The translations under genes and the position numbers were made by a program. DNA of 64,000 nt from Dietzia natronolimnaea (lineage in GTDB: Bacteria > Actinomycetota > Actinomycetes > Mycobacteriales > Mycobacteriaceae). The notes beneath the pieces were generated by a model that had not been told where the DNA came from, ran no database searches, and was given only the letters and a program-made list of their open reading frames with translations. This document shows, in pieces, positions 8,980-17,485 of the stretch. The stretch lies in NCBI RefSeq assembly GCF_002289575.1, contig NZ_NTGA01000015.1:62001-126000 (forward strand), read 5' to 3'. Position 1 is the first letter of the stretch. Every line of letters starts with the position of its first letter.

Positions 8980-9543
8980 TCAGCGGAAGTTGAGGTACGC
9001 CTTGGAGGCCGTCGGCCCGCGCTGCCCCTGGTACTTCGAGCCCGTCGCCGCGGTGCCGTAGGGGACCTCGGCGGGGCTGGACAGCCGGAACAGGCACAGC
9101 TGGCCGATCTTCATCCCCGGCCACAGCGTGATGGGCAGGTTGGCCACGTTGGACAGCTCGAGGGTGATGTGCCCCTCGAACCCCGGGTCGATGAACCCGG
9201 CGGTGGAGTGCGTGAGCAGACCCAGTCGGCCGAGCGAGGACTTGCCCTCGAGTCGACCAGCGAGGTCGTCGGGCAGGCCCAGACGCTCGAGAGTCGCCCC
9301 GAGGACGAACTCTCCCGGGTGCAGCACGAACGGGTCCCCCTGGGCGGGTTCGACGAGTTCCGTGAGGTCGTCCTGCTGCTGTGCCGGATCGATGTGGGTG
9401 TAGCGCGAGTTGTTGAACACGCGGAACAGACTGTCCAGACGGACGTCGATGCTCGACGGCTGGATCAGCGAGGAGTCCAAGGGGTCGATCGTGAGCCGCC
9501 CGTCGGCGAGCTCGGAGCGGAGGTCACGGTCGGAGAGCAGCAC
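8980..9543 (-). CDS. dcd: dCTP deaminase, probably bifunctional (dUMP-forming)
   Basis: A 187-aa enzyme of the dUTPase/Dcd fold. It deaminates dCTP, and the mycobacterial type also hydrolyses the dUTP formed to dUMP for thymidylate synthesis. The signature block [20 protein letters not shown] and [11 protein letters not shown], the N-terminal [11 protein letters not shown] and the C-terminal [12 protein letters not shown] lid are all present. The [11 protein letters not shown] form is typical of the bifunctional enzymes (inference for activity). Its start is close to the end of the DUF2470 gene on the same strand, so co-transcription is possible. Confidence 0.95.
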   Translation of the reverse strand: MLLSDRDLRSELADGRLTIDPLDSSLIQPSSIDVRLDSLFRVFNNSRYTHIDPAQQQDDLTELVEPAQGDPFVLHPGEFVLGATLERLGLPDDLAGRLEGKSSLGRLGLLTHSTAGFIDPGFEGHITLELSNVANLPITLWPGMKIGQLCLFRLSSPAEVPYGTAATGSKYQGQRGPTASKAYLNFR

Positions 9544-10321
9544 GGTCTAGAGGGTATCGCGACCCCCCGGCGAGCAGTCGGAGCTGGGTGCCCAACTCCG
9601 TGACCCCCACGCACGCCTCGGCGAAGGGCAGCCGCTCGCGGTGGATGCGCCCGTCGCGACCGACGATCTCGATATCCACCCCCGCCCGGTCGATGCCGAC
9701 CAGCAGCGGGCGCTCGGCCGGGAGGCATCGGCACACGCGCAGCGCCATACGCGGCACGACCTGGCAGCGCGGGTCGTTGAGGTGGGCGAGCCAGTGTCCC
9801 TCGAGGTCGGAGAAGGGGTCGGGCCCGGAGGTCGCCAGATCCTCGGGGTCGATGTCGGTCACGCCGTCATCGTCGGTCAGCACGATCCGCTCGGCCCGGA
9901 GCCGCACCAGCGCGACACCGGTGCCCACGTCCAGCAGGACGGTGTCGGGGAGGTCGCGGGCGATCTCGCCCGCGGTGCGGCGCTGGGCGCGCAGGCCCGG
10001 CAGTTCCACACGACCCTCGACGACGACGATGCGTCGACACCGCCCCTCGGCCGCGCCTCCGATGATCTCGTCCAGGACTTCGAGTCGGGCCGTCGCTCCC
10101 CCGACACCGATCACGCTCGCGTGCGCCATCGGGAGCGCCACCCAGAGGTCGGCGGTCCCGGGCACCTGGTGCACCAGGGTCACCTCTGGTGCGGGCGCGG
10201 CGGATGCGGCGGAGGGACTGCTCGGGGTGGAGAGAAGTTCCAGTGTCGCCCGGGGGCACCGGCGTAGCGCCGAGCTCACTCGTTCCGCGGGCTCGGGCAC
10301 AGGCCCCACCAGTGATCGCAT
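9524..10321 (-). CDS. DUF2470 (HugZ-like split-barrel) protein, iron-box gene
   Basis: A 265-aa protein. Its central and C-terminal parts follow the actinobacterial DUF2470 pattern: [46 protein letters not shown], then [14 protein letters not shown] and RLPFAE. In haem-utilisation proteins of the HugZ type this domain accompanies an FMN-like split barrel; here haem or iron handling is inferred. ATG 10321 was chosen because GAGGAG precedes it; the open frame continues upstream to 10753 without coding character. An IdeR-type box lies about 100 bp upstream. The C-terminus overlaps the start of dcd by 20 bp. A paralogue follows at 10476-11267. Confidence 0.78.
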   Translation of the reverse strand: MRSLVGPVPEPAERVSSALRRCPRATLELLSTPSSPSAASAAPAPEVTLVHQVPGTADLWVALPMAHASVIGVGGATARLEVLDEIIGGAAEGRCRRIVVVEGRVELPGLRAQRRTAGEIARDLPDTVLLDVGTGVALVRLRAERIVLTDDDGVTDIDPEDLATSGPDPFSDLEGHWLAHLNDPRCQVVPRMALRVCRCLPAERPLLVGIDRAGVDIEIVGRDGRIHRERLPFAEACVGVTELGTQLRLLAGGSRYPLDRAALRP

Positions 10322-10419
10322 GCCAACTCCTCGTGGTCGTTCCCGCACCGTTCCGGCGCCTCTGGGAGGAGCGCCGGAACGGTCCGGGGGCGGGGACGTG
10401 ACTACCCGCAGCGACCAAC

Positions 10420-10438
10420 TTAGGTAAGGCTTACCTCT
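10420..10438. promoter_or_regulatory. IdeR/DtxR-type iron box
   Basis: TTAGGTAAGGCTTACCTCT closely matches the published consensus TTAGGTTAGGCTAACCTAA, with both AGGT/ACCT half-sites in correct spacing. It lies about 100 bp upstream of the DUF2470 gene starting at 10321 and downstream of its paralogue. In Mycobacteriales, IdeR or DtxR with Fe2+ represses such promoters, so the gene is expected to be iron-repressed. Confidence 0.82.
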
Positions 10439-10475
10439 TTGGCAAGGGTTTGGGTCGAGGTGGTGTTTTCCGGCC

Positions 10476-11267
10476 TTATCCCCCGAGGGCGGCGATCTCG
10501 GCCAGAAGGTCTCCGGAATCGCGGCAGACCTGCGAGAACGGCAGTCGTTCGACCACTCTGGACCCGGTCGCGGCCCCGACCGAGAGATCCAGGCCGGCGC
10601 TGTCGACGCCGACGATCCACGGGTCGGTACCCGCGATCTGGTGGCCACCGCGCAGCGCGAGCCGCGCCGCGAGTGCGGAGTCGGATCCGAGACGGCGCAA
10701 CCACGCCTGCTCGTCGACACCGATCGGGTCCACTGCTGCCGCCGCGAGCTCACCGCGCGCGATCACGTACGCCCCGTCGGCACACAGGTAGGAGATATCG
10801 AGCGGCCGCACCTCACTCAGTCGCAAGGCACCGGTCTCGCCGCCGTGCCCCGACCCGCCCTCGGCGGCGACCAGCCTGCGCCGCCGCGTCGGCGAGGACG
10901 CCGTGACGATCCCGGCGATGGTCACCACGCCTCGAACCACGGCGCACTCGTCATCGCATCGGGTGGACCCGGTACGGCCGTCCACCGCGAAGGATGGTCC
11001 TGCTCCGACCCGACGACATCGGCCGGTGCACACCGTGTCGACGATCTCGGCGGACGCTGATCCACCCGTGGACGCCACACCGCCCGACTCGCCCCCGTCG
11101 CGGGACATGCCGCCGACGTCGACGACGAGCACGATCACACCGTCGTCGCGGACCCGCGCGGACCGTAGTGGCCGGGTCAGCAGCCCTGAACCGACCGTGC
11201 CCGCGGCCCCGCGCGCCAGGACGGTGCGCACTCGTCGGGCGATGGGCCGCTCCGTCACGTCCTCCAT
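10476..11267 (-). CDS. DUF2470-like paralogue
   Basis: A 263-aa protein. Its C-terminal half (LRLSEVRPLDISYLC, AAAVDPIGVDEQAWL, DSAGLDLSVG, ERLPFSQVC) aligns by eye with the gene at 9524-10321 but is more diverged and lacks the HLND stretch. ATG 11267 was chosen for the preceding GGGGAGG; the open frame extends to 11399 only as non-coding-looking sequence. The N-terminal half contains a Gly/Ser/Asp-rich run. No iron box was found upstream of it, so the pair may be regulated differently. Function unknown; haem/FMN split-barrel ancestry is inferred. Confidence 0.65.
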   Translation of the reverse strand: MEDVTERPIARRVRTVLARGAAGTVGSGLLTRPLRSARVRDDGVIVLVVDVGGMSRDGGESGGVASTGGSASAEIVDTVCTGRCRRVGAGPSFAVDGRTGSTRCDDECAVVRGVVTIAGIVTASSPTRRRRLVAAEGGSGHGGETGALRLSEVRPLDISYLCADGAYVIARGELAAAAVDPIGVDEQAWLRRLGSDSALAARLALRGGHQIAGTDPWIVGVDSAGLDLSVGAATGSRVVERLPFSQVCRDSGDLLAEIAALGG

Positions 11268-11474
11268 GCTCGTCCTCCCCGGGAAGAGTCGTCCGTCGAC
11301 CGGTGACCGGCCACTGAAACGGGTTCTCACACTATTCCAGCGTGAACGGCCACCGGATCCATACCCGTGGGCGCGGCAAATCGTCGTGAGAACGGCCACA
11401 CCACCGGTCCCGGCGCAGACCCCCGGACCGCGCGGATATGCGCCGCGCCCCGCGCACGTGGTGCAATCGGGGGT

Positions 11475-11744
11475 ATGGACGATTTCAGGGAAGAGCCCTC
11501 CAAGTACATCTGGCGATGGACCATCTGGTCCTGGGTGTGCGTGGGCATCGCCGCCCTCATCGTGGCGATGGGACTGACCGGCGGCGGTTCACTCACCCCG
11601 TGGGTCTTCGGCGCGCTCGCCGTTGCCGTTGTCGGCGGGGTCGGTTTCGGGTTCGTGCCCCGCGCCTCGCTCGCACAGACCCGGCGACCCATGACCACCG
11701 GAGCCAAGCGAAAGGCCGCCCGCAAAGACCCCCGGAATCGCTGA
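11475..11744 (+). CDS. Small two-helix membrane protein
   Basis: An 89-aa protein not recognised as a named family. There are two hydrophobic segments, residues about 12-32 (WTIWSWVCVGIAALIVAMGL) and 40-60 (PWVFGALAVAVVGGVGFGF), followed by a basic tail (TTGAKRKAARKDPRNR), giving probable cytoplasmic ends. The start at ATG 11475 fits where protein character begins; the frame upstream to 11367 looks non-coding. It stands alone before the tRNA gene. Confidence 0.65.
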   Translation: MDDFREEPSKYIWRWTIWSWVCVGIAALIVAMGLTGGGSLTPWVFGALAVAVVGGVGFGFVPRASLAQTRRPMTTGAKRKAARKDPRNR

Positions 11745-11807
11745 CGCCCGGAGCCTTCGTGCTAATCTGAACCGGCCTTCGAGCGGCGACGCCGCGTGAA
11801 GTGCACT

Positions 11808-11878
11808 GCCGATGTAGTTCAATGGTAGAACTTCTGCTTCCCAAGCAGACGGCGCGGGTTCGATTCCCGTCATCGGCT
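11808..11878 (+). tRNA. tRNA-Gly (CCC)
   Basis: A complete cloverleaf. The acceptor arm GCCGATG (11808-11814) pairs with CATCGGC (11871-11877), discriminator T. The D-arm is GTTCAATGGTAGAAC, the anticodon stem TCTGC/GCAGA encloses loop TTCCCAA with anticodon CCC, and the T-arm is CGGGTTCGATTCCCG. CCA is not encoded. TAATCT at 11763-11768 may be its -10 box. Confidence 0.95.
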
Positions 11879-11885
11879 CAGTTAT

Positions 11886-11914
11886 CGAGGCCCTCCCCCC
11901 ACGGGAGGGCCTCG
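11886..11914. terminator. Terminator after tRNA-Gly
   Basis: A perfect 12-bp stem (11886-11897 with 11903-11914) with a 5-nt loop begins 8 nt after the tRNA. It probably also ends the convergent transcript of the coiled-coil gene at 11982-12953. Confidence 0.78.
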
Positions 11915-11981
11915 AGTCATCTGGCGAGCCGATTCCTTCGTGACCCTGCTCCCTCGCGACACCCCGCCGCAATGGTCGCGA

Positions 11982-12953
11982 TCAGGCGCCTGGCGTGGTC
12001 GTGCTCGGCACGGACGACCCGCCCTTTCCGTTACCGTTCTCGCCCCCGCGGCGCCGCAGGAGCTGGAACCCGGGAATGCCCTTGACCGCCTCGAGACAGT
12101 GCTGCGCGACCTCGAGGATCTGGTGGACCTCCGGTGCCACGGTGTCTAGCGAAGCGATCACGGGCATCACGTCGTTCTCGAGACTGTCGCCCAGCGCGGG
12201 CAGGTGGTCGATGAACTTGACGACGGCCCTGATCTCCTCCGGCTCGACCGATTCGAGTATCTCGTCGGCGATCGGTTCCAGGAGCGCGATGGTCTTGTCC
12301 GCCCACACCAGGACCTCGGTGAGGCGGGTCGCCACCTGCCCGGCTGTCTCCGGGGAGAGCTCGGCATCGACCAGCAGGGCCTCGACCACAGGCTTGACGG
12401 GCGCCAGGGCCGAGTCGGCGATATCCAGGAGTGGCTCCACTCGTCCGATGAGTCCACCGGCCTCGATCACCAGGTCGTCGGCGACGTCCACCGTCGCACT
12501 GACCCGTCCCACCACACCGTCCGCGGAATCCACAGTCGACCCCACTCGCGCCACGATCCCGTCCGCCGACTCCACCGTCGACCCCACCCGCGCCACGATC
12601 CCGTCCGCCGACTCCACCGTCGACCCCACCCGCACGACCGTGGAGTCGGCGGAGGAGACCGTGCGCTCGACGTCGTCGATCACCGCGTCAGCCCGCGAGA
12701 CGGTGGTCCGCACCCCGTCGACGGTCTCCGCGGCCGTCAGCACGATCCGGTCGATGGAGGACACGGTCCGCTCGACCTCGTCCAGAAGACGCTGGACCCG
12801 CCGGACGACGGACTCCACGTCCTCCAGGAGGGCCATCACCCGCGCCGGCAGGAGGAGTAGCTCACGCGCCACCGAAAGCTCCCACTCCACCACTCGGAAC
12901 GCGCTGTTGACGAGGGATGACGCGGAGGGCACCCGGACCTGCAGTTCAGCCAT
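11982..12953 (-). CDS. Coiled-coil repeat protein, function unknown
   Basis: A 323-aa protein with no recognised enzyme motif. Residues about 60-190 consist of 14-residue units of the type GSTVESADGIVARV, two heptads each, which predicts an extended coiled coil. The remainder is helical and acidic, ending in a Gly/Asn/Ser-rich tail. Two units are nearly identical in DNA (42-bp repeat at 12535-12640). ATG 12953 (MAELQVRVPS) was chosen as the point where coding character begins; the frame remains open to 13235. It is convergent with the tRNA and divergent from ppsA. It may be an envelope-associated or structural protein (inference only). Confidence 0.7.
   Translation of the reverse strand: MAELQVRVPSASSLVNSAFRVVEWELSVARELLLLPARVMALLEDVESVVRRVQRLLDEVERTVSSIDRIVLTAAETVDGVRTTVSRADAVIDDVERTVSSADSTVVRVGSTVESADGIVARVGSTVESADGIVARVGSTVDSADGVVGRVSATVDVADDLVIEAGGLIGRVEPLLDIADSALAPVKPVVEALLVDAELSPETAGQVATRLTEVLVWADKTIALLEPIADEILESVEPEEIRAVVKFIDHLPALGDSLENDVMPVIASLDTVAPEVHQILEVAQHCLEAVKGIPGFQLLRRRGGENGNGKGGSSVPSTTTPGA
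12535..12640. repeat. 42-bp tandem repeat inside the coiled-coil gene
   Basis: Two consecutive, nearly identical 42-bp units (12535-12576 and 12577-12618), each starting GTCGACCCCAC, are followed by a partial third from 12619. They encode 14-residue, two-heptad repeats on the minus strand, so copy number can change without a frameshift. Confidence 0.85.
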
Positions 12954-13057
12954 GGATCGATTCTGCCCGAACATCCCACGCGGGGCCTCCGGATCAGCGC
13001 ACCATGGAGAAAGCAGCGGGTGGATGGCCCCCATGGCGCTCCCGGAAGGAGTACGAG

Positions 13058-15376
13058 ATGAGCGCACGACAGGTCGTGACCTTCGACGATCTACGACTCG
13101 ATGACTCACCCGAGTACGGAGGCAAGTCGGCCAATCTCGGGGAGATGACCGGTGCAGGACTCGCGGTGCCACCCGGTTTCGCGATCGGCCAGTCGGCGTA
13201 TCTGGAGGCGATGGACGCCGGAGGCGTCCGCGCACGTCTGCACGCCGATCGGGTTCCGGAGGAAGGACTCACCGAGGCCGAGCTCATGGCGAGGTCCGCG
13301 GAACTGACGCGGACCGTCGCGGACGTGGACATGCCGGTTCCTCTGCGCGAGTCGGTCCTGGAGCACTACCGCGCGCTGGGACACGACGTCCCGGTCGCGG
13401 TCCGCAGCTCCGCCCCCGCCGAGGACGCGGGCGACACGTCGTTCGCCGGCATCCACGAGTCCTACACCGACGTCGTCGGCGAAGACGCCCTGCTCGATGC
13501 AGTCCGCAAGTGCTGGTGCTCGCTGTGGTCGCCGCGAGCGATGACCTACCGGGCGGTGTCGGGTTACGACGAGGAGCCGTCCATCGCGGTGGTCGTACAG
13601 CGGATGGTCCGCTCCGACACCTCAGGGGTGGCCTTCACCGCGGACCCCCGCACCTCCCGGACCGACCGGGTGGTGATCGAAGCGGCCTTCGGCCTCGGGG
13701 AGGTCGTCGTGGGCGGCAAGGTCGAGCCCGACACCTACGTCGTCGACAAGTCCGACCTGGGCGTCCTCTCCGCCCACGTGGGCCGCAAGCTCACGCGGAT
13801 CATCGCCGGCCGCACAGACGACGGACTCGTGCCCGTTCCCGAGGAGATGCAGACCACCCGCGTCCTCGACGACGAACAGGTGCGAGCCGTCGCCCGTCAG
13901 GCCATGGCGTCGGAAGCGCACTACGGCACGCCTCAGGACACCGAGTTCGCATTCGAGGACGGCGAGCTTTATCTCGTCCAGACCCGCCCTATCACCACCC
14001 TCGTGGACCGGGCGCCGGACGGTGATCGGGGTGCGTCGGGTGACGGCCGGTCCGGGGGCGACGTGGAGCCGCTCGTCGAGGGACTGGGCGCCGGACCGGG
14101 CACGGCCACGGGGCGGGCCCGGGTCCTGCATGAACTCGCGGACGGCGCCGACCTCGCACCCGGCGAGATCCTGGTCGCGACAATGACCGACCCGGACTGG
14201 TTGCCGATCCTCAAACGGGCGGCCGCGATCGTCACCGACGAGGGCGGGGTCACCTGCCACGCCGCGATAGTCGGTCGCGAGCTGGGCCGTCCCGTCATCG
14301 TCGGCACCCGGTCGGCGACCACGGACATCCACGACGGGCAGACCATCACCGTCGACGGCACGGCCGGCGTCGTCTACCCGGGCACCGTCCGTCCGGCCGC
14401 CGCCGAACAGGCTCCCGCCGACGTCGGTCGGACCCCCGAGGCACGGACGCGCGAGGTCACCGCGACCGCGGTGTACGTCAACCTCGCGACCCCCGACGCC
14501 GCCGCCCGCGTGGCCGCGATGGACGTGGACGGCGTCGGCCTGCTGCGCGCGGAGTTCCTCATCACCAGCGCACTGGAGGGCGTCCACCCGCGCACGCTCA
14601 TCACCGAGGGGAGGACAGCCGACTACGTGGACCGCATGGCGTCCGGGATCGCCACGATCGCCGCGGCCTTCGACCCCCGGCCCGTGATCTACCGCGCGAC
14701 CGACCTTCGCTCGAACGAGTTCCGTGGCCTGCTCGGCGGGGAGGTCGAGGCCGAGGAGCGCAACCCGATGATCGGCTACCGCGGGTGCTTCCGGTACACC
14801 AGGGAGCCGGACCTGTTCCGACTCGAGCTGGATGCGCTGGCCCGGGTGCGCGAGAAGCACCGCAACCTGCACCTGATGATCCCGTTCGTCCGCACGGCGT
14901 GGGAGCTCCGCGCCTGCCTGGACATCGTCGACGGCCACCCACTGGGGCGCGACGCGGGACTCAAGCGGTGGATCATGGCCGAGGTCCCGTCGGTCGTCCA
15001 CTGGATCCCGGAGTACGCGGCAATGGGCATCGACGGAGTCTCGATCGGGTCCAACGATCTCACCCAGCTGACCCTGGGCGTGGACCGCGACTCCGAGGTG
15101 TGCGCGGAGTTGTTCGACTCCATGGACCCGGCGGTACTGGCGTCCATCGACCAGATCATCGACCGCTGCCACGAATCGGGGCTCACCGTCTCCCTGTGCG
15201 GCCAGGCGGCGTCGACCGACCCCGCGATGGCCGAGCATCTCGTGCGCCGGGGGGTGACGTCGGTGTCGGTGACACCCGACTACGCCGAGATCACCCGGCG
15301 GACCGTGGCCCGCGCCGAGAAGTCGATCCTGCTCGATGCGGCCCGATCGGCGACACGCCGCTCACCTGCGAAATAA
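13058..15376 (+). CDS. ppsA: Phosphoenolpyruvate synthase
   Basis: A 772-aa enzyme converting pyruvate, ATP and water to phosphoenolpyruvate, AMP and phosphate; gluconeogenic and useful for growth on fatty acids. Order: N-terminal ATP-grasp domain (GGKSANLGEMTGAGL, AVRSSAPAEDAGDTSFAG), the phosphohistidine swivel domain with His401 in GGVTCHAAIVGRELG, and the C-terminal PEP/pyruvate TIM barrel with MIGYRG, SIGSNDLTQL and the catalytic Cys near 714 in LCGQAAS. ATG 13058 is preceded by GGAAGGAG. It is slightly shorter than the E. coli enzyme (792 aa). It lies upstream of fadE5. Confidence 0.93.
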   Translation: MSARQVVTFDDLRLDDSPEYGGKSANLGEMTGAGLAVPPGFAIGQSAYLEAMDAGGVRARLHADRVPEEGLTEAELMARSAELTRTVADVDMPVPLRESVLEHYRALGHDVPVAVRSSAPAEDAGDTSFAGIHESYTDVVGEDALLDAVRKCWCSLWSPRAMTYRAVSGYDEEPSIAVVVQRMVRSDTSGVAFTADPRTSRTDRVVIEAAFGLGEVVVGGKVEPDTYVVDKSDLGVLSAHVGRKLTRIIAGRTDDGLVPVPEEMQTTRVLDDEQVRAVARQAMASEAHYGTPQDTEFAFEDGELYLVQTRPITTLVDRAPDGDRGASGDGRSGGDVEPLVEGLGAGPGTATGRARVLHELADGADLAPGEILVATMTDPDWLPILKRAAAIVTDEGGVTCHAAIVGRELGRPVIVGTRSATTDIHDGQTITVDGTAGVVYPGTVRPAAAEQAPADVGRTPEARTREVTATAVYVNLATPDAAARVAAMDVDGVGLLRAEFLITSALEGVHPRTLITEGRTADYVDRMASGIATIAAAFDPRPVIYRATDLRSNEFRGLLGGEVEAEERNPMIGYRGCFRYTREPDLFRLELDALARVREKHRNLHLMIPFVRTAWELRACLDIVDGHPLGRDAGLKRWIMAEVPSVVHWIPEYAAMGIDGVSIGSNDLTQLTLGVDRDSEVCAELFDSMDPAVLASIDQIIDRCHESGLTVSLCGQAASTDPAMAEHLVRRGVTSVSVTPDYAEITRRTVARAEKSILLDAARSATRRSPAK

Positions 15377-15426
15377 GAGCCTTTCCTCACCTTGGACGGA
15401 TCGCTGACAACGCACTAACATCTGTC

Positions 15427-15446
15427 TTGTTACCGACGGGTAGGTT
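15427..15446. promoter_or_regulatory. Operator-like element upstream of fadE5
   Basis: TTGTTACCGACGGGTAGGTT lies about 80 bp before the fadE5 start. It contains the interrupted inverted repeat TTAC-N6-GTAG and matches the element at 20981-21000 at 15 of 20 positions. A TetR-type regulator of the fatty-acid block is the likely ligand (inference). Confidence 0.6.
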
Positions 15447-15528
15447 CCGGTGAGCACATGGCATCGGTGCCGTCCCGCGCGGCCACCTCCATTGCCACGA
15501 CACCGCACTCCGATCGGAGAAGACCGTA

Positions 15529-17364
15529 ATGGGTCACTACAAGAGCAACGTCCGCGATCTCGAGTTCAACATGTTCGAGGTCCTGCGCATGAACGAGGCA
15601 CTCGACGCCGGCGAGTTCGGCGACATGGACACCGACACCGCCCGGGGAATCCTCTCCGAGGTCGCCACCCTCACCGAGGGCCCGGTCGCCGAGTCCTTCT
15701 CGTCGGCCGACCGCAACCCGCCGGTCTTCGACCCCGAGACCCACTCGGTCTCCCTGCCGGAGGATTTCAAGAAGTCCTTCCGCGCCTGGTACGAGGCGGG
15801 TTACTGGTCGATGGGCCTGCCGGAGGACCTCGGTGGCATGCCCGCTCCCCGCGCGTTGGTGTGGGCCGCCGGCGAGATGATGCTCGGCGCCAACCCCCCC
15901 GCGTTCATGTACGGCGCCGGACCGTCCTTCGCGGCCGTGCTCTACGAGAACGGCACCGAGGAGCAGAAGCAGTGGGCCGCCACCTGCGTCGAGCGCGGCT
16001 GGGGCGCGACCATGGTGCTCACCGAGCCCGACGCCGGATCCGACGTGGGCGCCGGTCGCACCAAGGCCGTCAAGCAGGACGACGGGAGCTGGCACATCGA
16101 GGGCGTCAAGCGGTTCATCACCTCCGCGGACTCCGACGATCTCTTCGAGAACATCTTCCACCTCGTCCTGGCCCGCCCCGAGGGCGCCGGACCGGGCACC
16201 AAGGGACTGTCGCTGTTCTTCGTCCCCAAGTTCCACTTCGACTTCGAGTCCGGTGAACTGGGCGAGCGCAACGGCGTGTTCGTCACCGGCGTCGAGCACA
16301 AGATGGGCATCAAGGTCTCCACCACGTGTGAGCTCACCTTCGGTGGCCACGGCGTGCCCGCCAAGGGTTGGATCGTCGGCGACGGAGAGCTCAACCTGGG
16401 CATCCGCCAGATGTTCGACGTGATCGAGCACGCGCGGATGATGGTGGGCACCAAGGCCATCTCCACCCTGTCGACCGGTTACCTCAACGCCCTGGAGTTC
16501 GCCAAGGAGCGCGTGCAGGGTGGCGACATGGCCGAGATGGCCGACAAGAACGCACCCCGCGTGACCATCACGCACCACCCGGACGTGCGCCGTGCACTCA
16601 TCCGTCAGAAGGCGTTCGCCGAGGGCCTGCGCGCGGTGTACATGTACACCGCCGCCCATCAGGACGTCGAGATCGCCCAGCGCGTCTCGGGCGCCGACGG
16701 TGAGCTCGCCCACCGCGTCAACGACCTGCTGCTGCCGATCGTCAAGGGTGTCGGGTCCGAGCGGGCATACGAGCTGCTCACCGAGTCACTGCAGACCTTC
16801 GGCGGGTCGGGCTTCCTCCAGGATTACCCGATCGAGCAGTACATCCGCGACGCCAAGATCGACTCCCTGTACGAGGGCACCACCGCGATCCAGGCGCAGG
16901 ACTTCTTCTTCCGCAAGATCGCCCGCGACCGCGGCACCGCCATCGGGCACGTGTCGGCGCAGATCAAGAAGTACATCGAGACCGAGGGGCCCGCCGAGTT
17001 GGCCAGCGAGCGCGAGGTGCTGGCGACCGCTCTCGCCGACGTCGAGGCGATGGTCGGCACCTGCTTCGACCACCTTCTCGCCTCGCAGGAGGATCCCAAG
17101 CACCTCTACACCATCGGTCTGGCCTCCGTCCGCCTGCTCATGGCGTTCGGTGACCTCATGATGGGCTGGCGTCTGCTCGTCGGCGCCGAGGTCGCGCTCG
17201 CCGCGCTGGAGGGCGCGTCGGACGCCGACACCGCCTTCTACAACGGCAAGATCGCCGCCGCCAAGTGGTTCGCGAACAACGAGCTGCCGCTCCTCACCGC
17301 CACGCGCGGGATCGTCGCCGGCCTCGGCGGCGAGCTCATGGAGCTGGACGAGGCCGCGTTCTGA
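15529..17364 (+). CDS. fadE5: Acyl-CoA dehydrogenase FadE5
   Basis: A 611-aa protein, the same length as mycobacterial FadE5 as I recall it. The N-terminus [18 protein letters not shown] and [18 protein letters not shown] are typical of that clade. It carries the FAD/substrate motif [14 protein letters not shown], the acyl-CoA dehydrogenase core to about residue 480 and a helical C-terminal extension. It catalyses the FAD-dependent alpha,beta-desaturation of acyl-CoA that begins beta-oxidation. It is followed by a strong terminator, so it is probably monocistronic. A putative operator shared with fadA2/fabG4 lies upstream. Confidence 0.92.
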   Translation: MGHYKSNVRDLEFNMFEVLRMNEALDAGEFGDMDTDTARGILSEVATLTEGPVAESFSSADRNPPVFDPETHSVSLPEDFKKSFRAWYEAGYWSMGLPEDLGGMPAPRALVWAAGEMMLGANPPAFMYGAGPSFAAVLYENGTEEQKQWAATCVERGWGATMVLTEPDAGSDVGAGRTKAVKQDDGSWHIEGVKRFITSADSDDLFENIFHLVLARPEGAGPGTKGLSLFFVPKFHFDFESGELGERNGVFVTGVEHKMGIKVSTTCELTFGGHGVPAKGWIVGDGELNLGIRQMFDVIEHARMMVGTKAISTLSTGYLNALEFAKERVQGGDMAEMADKNAPRVTITHHPDVRRALIRQKAFAEGLRAVYMYTAAHQDVEIAQRVSGADGELAHRVNDLLLPIVKGVGSERAYELLTESLQTFGGSGFLQDYPIEQYIRDAKIDSLYEGTTAIQAQDFFFRKIARDRGTAIGHVSAQIKKYIETEGPAELASEREVLATALADVEAMVGTCFDHLLASQEDPKHLYTIGLASVRLLMAFGDLMMGWRLLVGAEVALAALEGASDADTAFYNGKIAAAKWFANNELPLLTATRGIVAGLGGELMELDEAAF

Positions 17365-17387
17365 TGAACCGCTGAGCCGCTCCCCGC

Positions 17388-17446
17388 GATCCCCGGGGGG
17401 TGTGCGTCTTGTTGGGTCCCGACACGACGCACACCCCCCGGGGATC
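17388..17446. terminator. Terminator between fadE5 and the VanW gene
   Basis: A perfect 21-bp inverted repeat (17388-17408 with 17426-17446) with a 17-nt loop sits between the convergent fadE5 and VanW-type genes. It is one of the longest perfect stems in the window. Confidence 0.85.
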
Positions 17447-17485
17447 CGTGCATTTCGGGCGCGCACCTCGCGCGGGGGCGGGCGG

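Noticed and set aside
11808-11914. tRNA-Gly as an integration site for a mobile element
   Set aside because: No integrase, no second copy of the tRNA 3' end and no phage-like genes were seen nearby.
13622-15238. Minus-strand open frame of 538 aa inside ppsA
   Set aside because: Antisense shadow of the well-supported ppsA frame.
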